Of a stretch of DNA of 64,000 nucleotides, positions 59,764 to 64,000 are shown in pieces; the first letter of the stretch is position 1, and each line of letters opens with the position of its first letter. The notes under the pieces were generated by a model that saw nothing but the letters and a program-made list of their open reading frames with translations, was not told the origin of the DNA and made no database searches. The stretch is from contig JALQPE010000083.1 of the NCBI GenBank assembly GCA_030407315.1, positions 248,001 to 312,000 on the forward strand. Direction: 5' to 3'. Made by a program: the position numbers and the translations under genes. Source of the stretch: Asparagopsis taxiformis. Taxonomy: Eukaryota; Rhodophyta; Florideophyceae; Bonnemaisoniales; Bonnemaisoniaceae.

Positions 59764-60388
59764 CATAGTTGTGTGCGCTGGTTTGACTTTTCATTAGGTT
59801 GAGCGGGTATGTAAATTGAATGACATAGAGACGTATATTGATGGTGAAGATGTATAGCGATACAAGCACGGTGCTAATTTAGAACTGACTGCGGCACAGC
59901 ACTGTGTATAGTAGAACAAGATACAGTGTTTCCGAGAAAAAGAGCGGTGGCAATAATCGCATGATGAGCAGCAGCTACACGCGTTTGAACTTGACGCACA
60001 ATATACAGTACAAAGTTTACAGCAGCGCGGCGCGGCGCGGCGCAGCACAGCACAGCATTGCATTGCATGTTGACTTGTTTCAGAGCGAGTATGAAACAAT
60101 GCGTGCGCGCGCGGAAGCGATATTTGCAACATCATGAAAGAATGCGCAACAACGGCCTGCCATTACGTTTTCGATCGTCAAGTCGCAACGGGCTACGCAT
60201 GGAAGGCGGAGGGTTTGCGCACGCACTGTATGTGAAATTTTGCGCATGCGACGTGAACTGCATCCACGTCATGCCGCACTGCATTACGGGCGCATGCTTG
60301 GCGTGCGCAACCGACGACCGTCGACACGACCTATGTGCACCGCGTGCGCTACAATTGATCACCTCCACTCCAACCTCCCGTCCGCGCA
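59764..60388. other. Intergenic region MAP2K-like / mitochondrial carrier
   Basis: 625 bp, tandem orientation, with a CNNNG pentanucleotide tract at 60021-60065. Nothing else recognised. Confidence 0.35.
60021..60065 (+). repeat. CNNNG pentanucleotide tract x9
   Basis: Nine units in register (AGCAG, CGCGG x3, CGCAG, CACAG x2, CATTG x2), 324 bp before the carrier start codon. Confidence 0.85.
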
Positions 60389-61558
60389 ATGACGCCGCCA
60401 CCGCCACCGTCCAACAGCGCCTTTGCCAAGTACCAGCGCTCGGTGTCGCAGCAGCGCCTCGACAAGCACCCGCTGTGGCAGCAATTGGCGCTCGGCGGCT
60501 CCTCATGTGCTATTGGTAAGTCGCGTGGTCATGTCGCGCTACGTCGCTGTAATCCGTCTGCTGACCGTGCTGCTTTTGTGTTCAGCGACGACGTTTACGC
60601 ACCCCATTGACACCATCAAGCTGCGTCTGCAGCTGCAGGGCGCGTATGCTTGCGAGATGCAGCCGAGATATTCGGGCTTTCTGTCCGGAATGGCGCAGGT
60701 GACACGCGATGAAGGCTTTGTTGCGTTGTATCAGGGGTTGTCGCCCGCGATTCTTCGCGCCGCTACCTACAGCGCGACGCGACTCGGTATGTACGAGCCG
60801 CTGCGTACGTTGTTTACGCAGCGTTCAGGCGCGACAGAGCCGGGGTTTGCTATTAAAATATCGGCGGCGGTTTGTTCTGGCGCTTTAGGTGAGAGATGTG
60901 TATTGTGGTTATGACACGCGGTGGCGACTGAGAGACATCATAATCTGACCAATTGTGCAAGGCACGTGTATGCAGGCGCCGTGGTTGGCAACCCTTGCGA
61001 GCTCGTCAAAGTTCGGATGCAGCAGGGACAGCAGCATCAATACAAACATGCGCTGGATGGAATTGCACAGATTTGGCGCCATGAAGGCGTTTACGCCTTG
61101 TGGAATGGCACTATGCCGGCGGCGTTGCGAGCGGCATTACTTACATCATCGCAACTCGCAACATATGATCAATGGTATGTGTGTTGTATCGAATAATCTG
61201 TGTATGTCTTCTCGCAAACGCTTTCTCACCAGTGATTCGTGCCTTTGATAGTAAAATGATGCTCAAGCGGTATACACGAGTTGAAGAGGGTATCACAGCC
61301 CATTTTGGAGCAGCTATGACCGCTGGAATCTTTACGACAACCGTTTCGACACCGGCCGACCTCGTCAAATCTATTGTGATGAATTCAAAACCAAAACTGA
61401 GCCCCGTCGAATGCGCTGCACGCGTGATGCGACAAGAGGGCATTGCAGGGTTTATGCGAGGTTGGACTGCCAACTATGCCAGACTTGGACCACATACGTT
61501 GCTCACTGTGCTTACGTATGAGAACTTACGCACCGCACTCGGATGGAATAATTTGTAG
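60389..61558 (+). CDS. Mitochondrial carrier family protein, DIC/UCP-like (three introns)
   Basis: Exons 60389-60515, 60586-60888, 60976-61174 and 61252-61558 give 311 aa. The introns are 70, 87 and 77 nt (GTAAGT...TCAG, GTGAGA...GCAG, GTATGT...GATAG). The last acceptor is GATAG at 61251, not the CAG at 61232, because only this keeps the frame (YDQ-C-KMMLKRY). Three carrier repeats are visible, with THPIDTIKLRLQ, GNPCELVKVRMQ and STPADLVKSIVMN at the repeat signatures and pairs of membrane helices around them. The arrangement is of the dicarboxylate/uncoupling-protein branch; the third signature has Ser in place of the usual Arg. It transports a small metabolite across the mitochondrial inner membrane, but the substrate is not settled. 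Confidence 0.88.
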
Positions 61559-61692
61559 CAATGCTTGCACAACCAAATGTTTAGTGGATATGTAGAATAG
61601 AGTATAACAGTTTTGTTTGCATATGATCGCGTCGCCGCCGTTCATGGTGCATATAGCGAAAATATCATCAACAATTGGTGGCGCAAAACGAT

Positions 61693-62124
61693 CTACGCCT
61701 CGCCCTCCCTGGCGGTAATAATATCGCGCACGCTGGCGAGTAATTTTTGCGCATCGTCAACGGCTTCGGTCATCTCCTCGCCAGCCTGTACCGACTCATA
61801 ATTAGCATTATCCAATAAAGTACGCTCCTTGCCGTCCTGTTGCAACATCTTGGCATCTATTTCAGAGATGACTTGATCGATTTCCCGACTGCACGTGACA
61901 ATGTCGGCCGCGTATTCCGGCGCCTTTTTGGATAGTTGGTCGTGCATTTTGGCGTCGGCCGGCAGCTCGTCTGTCTCGTCGGGCGCGCGCGTAATGGGCG
62001 GTGCATCGCGCTGCAGGATGCCTATGTAAGTGTAGAACATGACGCCGAGGTCGTCCAATTTCTTTTGCAGACGAGACAGGTCGTCCATCTGGAACGTGTG
62101 CTCCGGCTGCTTGTCGCCCGCCAT
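61693..62124 (-). CDS. MED21: Mediator subunit MED21 (SRB7)
   Basis: 143 aa from the ATG at 62124; the few codons before it begin at TTG. The N-terminal helix (MDDLSRLQKKLDDLGVMFYTYIGILQRDAPP) matches the conserved MED21 start; the middle has an acidic, Pro/Asp loop (TRAPDETDELP) and the C-terminal half is a long coiled coil (KAPEYAADIVTCSREIDQVISEIDAKM, and further to the end). MED21 pairs with MED7 in the hinge of the Mediator middle module and is required for Pol II transcription. The length fits the family (about 130-150 aa). No intron. Confidence 0.86.
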   Translation of the reverse strand: MAGDKQPEHTFQMDDLSRLQKKLDDLGVMFYTYIGILQRDAPPITRAPDETDELPADAKMHDQLSKKAPEYAADIVTCSREIDQVISEIDAKMLQQDGKERTLLDNANYESVQAGEEMTEAVDDAQKLLASVRDIITAREGEA

Positions 62125-62878
62125 GGCGTGCGGTGCGATGCAACTGTGCTGGCGGGCAACCGCTAGCAAGTTTGAAATCTATTACAGTAGCGCGACAGAG
62201 GAGTGTATGTGTACACTAGAAAGCGTTTGAGCCGGTGGAAGGCCGCAACAATGATGACGAAAGGAATTGGGGGCACCTGGCGGAAATTGATAGTTTTATT
62301 GCACGCGTTACGGAGCGCTCGTATCAAGTGGAAGATGAGAGCCATCGAATCTCATGCAATACCAACCAATAGGCGGGCAATATGTGGGACAACTGTCGTA
62401 TTTTTGCTGCTGCAGATCGTGAGATGTGAGTCATAAATAGACGTGCGCGACAGAAACATGAAAACATTTCATGGATATTTCGCGATATTTTGATGATATT
62501 TGCCATACGGACCAATCACAGCGCAGAACAGCGCATCGATGGTCTCGGCAGCACGGCGATAGCGTGACACATTTCCAAACCGACAATTTTCACACAGCAA
62601 ATTTGCATCATGGCCACATGCACCCGCACGAATGACTCTCCATCATCGCCCGCTCGTCATAATATATCTCGTTTCCGCTCAGCGCGCCTCTTCACACACT
62701 ACGTATCTCGATATTTTTCTCTCCTCCAATCACACGCGCGCTCCACACAGATTTATATCCCGCACCATCCCCGAGATATGCCATCACATTTCCCTTCCGT
62801 CCCGCTTCTCTGCAAATCATCTACAGCACATTCCTCCCCTTCGTCCCATTCCCATACATTGACCATGACCGACTAGCC
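62125..62878. promoter_or_regulatory. Divergent intergenic region, MED21 / double-homeodomain gene
   Basis: 754 bp between head-to-head starts. Nothing further is recognised; the part before the homeodomain gene is C/T-rich leader. Confidence 0.35.
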
Positions 62879-64000
62879 ATGTCGCAATACACTCCGCCTC
62901 TCCATCACAATCGCCCCCTGCCACCACCAGACAACTCGCCCGCCCTCACCGGTACCACAACGCTGCCGTCGCCCAATCTCGACTCCCCGCGCCAAGTGCC
63001 CACCCCCAATCTCCTCGCCCCCGGCCCCGTGCAGCAGCCCGTCACTCCCATCACCCCCGTTTCTCAGCCCAAGTGGCGCGTCACCCCGCAGCAGAAAGAG
63101 GCCCTCCTCGCCGCCTTTGAAGAGGACGCCTATCCAGAGCTCCAGAAGAAGAACATCCTCTCGCGCCAGCTCGGCGTCACCACCACACAAATCTCAAAGT
63201 GGTTTCAACACCGACGCGAATCCCTCACACGCCTCGGACAGTTCAAAGCACAGTACAATCGCACACGAAGAACTCCCGAACAACTCGACGTGCTCCAGTC
63301 CGCTTTCAACGCAGATCGCTATCCAAACGCTGAGAAACTCGCACAGCTCGAATCACAGCTCACCGGCGTCACCGCCAAGCAAATAAAGCTCTGGTTTAAG
63401 CATAGAAGGAAGCAGGTGCAGAAGCGATCAAGATCCCAAACCTCCTCTCCGCAACCCTCATTGCCAATCCCACTACCTTTAGCAAAGATGTACCACGAAA
63501 ATCCGCTAGATCAAAAGCGTTTTCAAAGACATGAATGGCCTGCAGCCGGAATCTTACCTGCTCCAGCCGTGCCGCCCAACATGCAGCACCCCGCGGTGAT
63601 ATCCACCCAACACTACGCCTTGCACCCCGCCTATTATTACAAGAGCCCTCCAGTCGTCATGACTTCGACAATCCCCTTCTCGGAAATGGAAATTATGGCC
63701 CTGCGCGGCGCCCACGCCATATCGCCCAACCCGCCACTAGACGCTATTGCGAGACTCGCGCAAGTGCTTAACAGACCACAAGAAGCTCTTACAGAGTGGT
63801 TTCGCTCACAGGAGTCTACCACTGTCAACGGTCTAGTTCCTCCCTTTCCACGCTCCCCGTTTCTGCAAAGTACGCCTCGTCAAGACGACCCAAACAGAAC
63901 GTATAACAACAATACCGTGCGAAGAGATAGTATTGTTGCGACCACTCCATCTACATTCAAGCAAACTGAAGATAGCCGAGCTGCTGAACATGATGCTCAC
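62879..64000 (+). CDS. Tandem-homeodomain protein, 5' part
   Basis: 374 codons are visible and the frame is open to the window end. A Pro-rich N-terminus (1-60) is followed by two homeodomains: HD1 (about 62-115; KWRVTPQQKEALLAAFEE... ending WFQHRR) and HD2 (about 127-180; RRTPEQLDVLQSAF... ending WFKHRRK), with about 11 residues between them. A third, weaker copy may lie at 266-312 (SEMEIMALRG... ending WFRSQ). Asn51, the residue after WF-x that reads adenine, is His in both HD1 and HD2; Trp48, Phe49 and Arg53 are kept. It is expected to be a nuclear DNA-binding regulator. The real stop is outside the window, so further homeodomains cannot be excluded. Confidence 0.83.
   Translation, partial: MSQYTPPLHHNRPLPPPDNSPALTGTTTLPSPNLDSPRQVPTPNLLAPGPVQQPVTPITPVSQPKWRVTPQQKEALLAAFEEDAYPELQKKNILSRQLGVTTTQISKWFQHRRESLTRLGQFKAQYNRTRRTPEQLDVLQSAFNADRYPNAEKLAQLESQLTGVTAKQIKLWFKHRRKQVQKRSRSQTSSPQPSLPIPLPLAKMYHENPLDQKRFQRHEWPAAGILPAPAVPPNMQHPAVISTQHYALHPAYYYKSPPVVMTSTIPFSEMEIMALRGAHAISPNPPLDAIARLAQVLNRPQEALTEWFRSQESTTVNGLVPPFPRSPFLQSTPRQDDPNRTYNNNTVRRDSIVATTPSTFKQTEDSRAAEHDAH

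Noticed and set aside
1..64000. tRNA, rRNA, snRNA and transposon ends
   Set aside because: Intergenic parts were read for T-loop, 5S, U-snRNA and terminal inverted repeat patterns; none was convincing. A covariance-model search would be decisive.

Overview
The window is nuclear DNA of a photosynthetic eukaryote, most probably a red alga (Rhodophyta), likely a unicellular or simple, intron-poor lineage. The best lineage marker is a nuclear gene for an NblA-like phycobilisome-degradation protein with a targeting-like N-terminus (12299-12715). Other support comes from a thylakoid-lumen (twin-arginine) FKBP, a plastid DUF2232 protein, a plastid threonine deaminase, a probably organellar RsmG, and a single-chain CPSII/DHO-like/ATCase gene of the CAD/Ura2 type, which green plants do not have. 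Genes are dense and lie on both strands. Most are single-exon; five have one or more short introns (70-113 nt).

Layout. 1-16 kb: NOP14 (3' part), SETD9-like methyltransferase, a large FG nucleoporin (Nup214/Nup159 type, minus), PSMD13/RPN9, TIM23 (minus), GOT1 (one intron), NblA-like, lumenal FKBP, peroxisomal-type ABCD half transporter (minus). 16-27 kb: the CAD-like gene (minus), a two-RRM hnRNP-like gene (one intron), then a FRAG1/DRAM-like membrane protein (minus). 28-36 kb: a small C2H2 finger (minus), an Alba-domain gene (one intron), a secreted trypsin-like protease, DUF2232, and an FGGY pentulose kinase (minus). 35-44 kb: threonine deaminase, an acidic plastid protein, a Gfo/Idh/MocA oxidoreductase and a class 3 lipase, all minus. 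46-49 kb: a large unrecognised protein. 51-57 kb: an F-box/LRR gene (one intron), mitochondrial ATP synthase OSCP, RsmG (minus), and an ornithine-decarboxylase-like gene with an altered active site (minus). 57-64 kb: a MAP2K-like kinase, a mitochondrial carrier (three introns), MED21 (minus) and the 5' part of a gene with two tandem homeodomains that runs off the end.

The genes do not form one operon-like system. They are housekeeping genes for ribosome assembly, nuclear transport, proteasome, protein import, pyrimidine, branched-chain amino-acid and polyamine metabolism, mixed with plastid functions. The items most worth a second look are: the nuclear NblA homologue; the tandem homeodomains in which the invariant Asn51 is His in both copies; seven in-register degenerate pentanucleotide tracts, all within about 400 bp upstream of a start codon; the ODC-like protein lacking the Cys-Asp active-site pair; and the DHOase-like domain of the CAD protein, which has lost its metal ligands. 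No tRNA, rRNA, snRNA, complete transposon or CRISPR array was recognised. The gene-poor stretches at 28958-30462, 43944-46412 and 48999-50945 hold no gene I can support.
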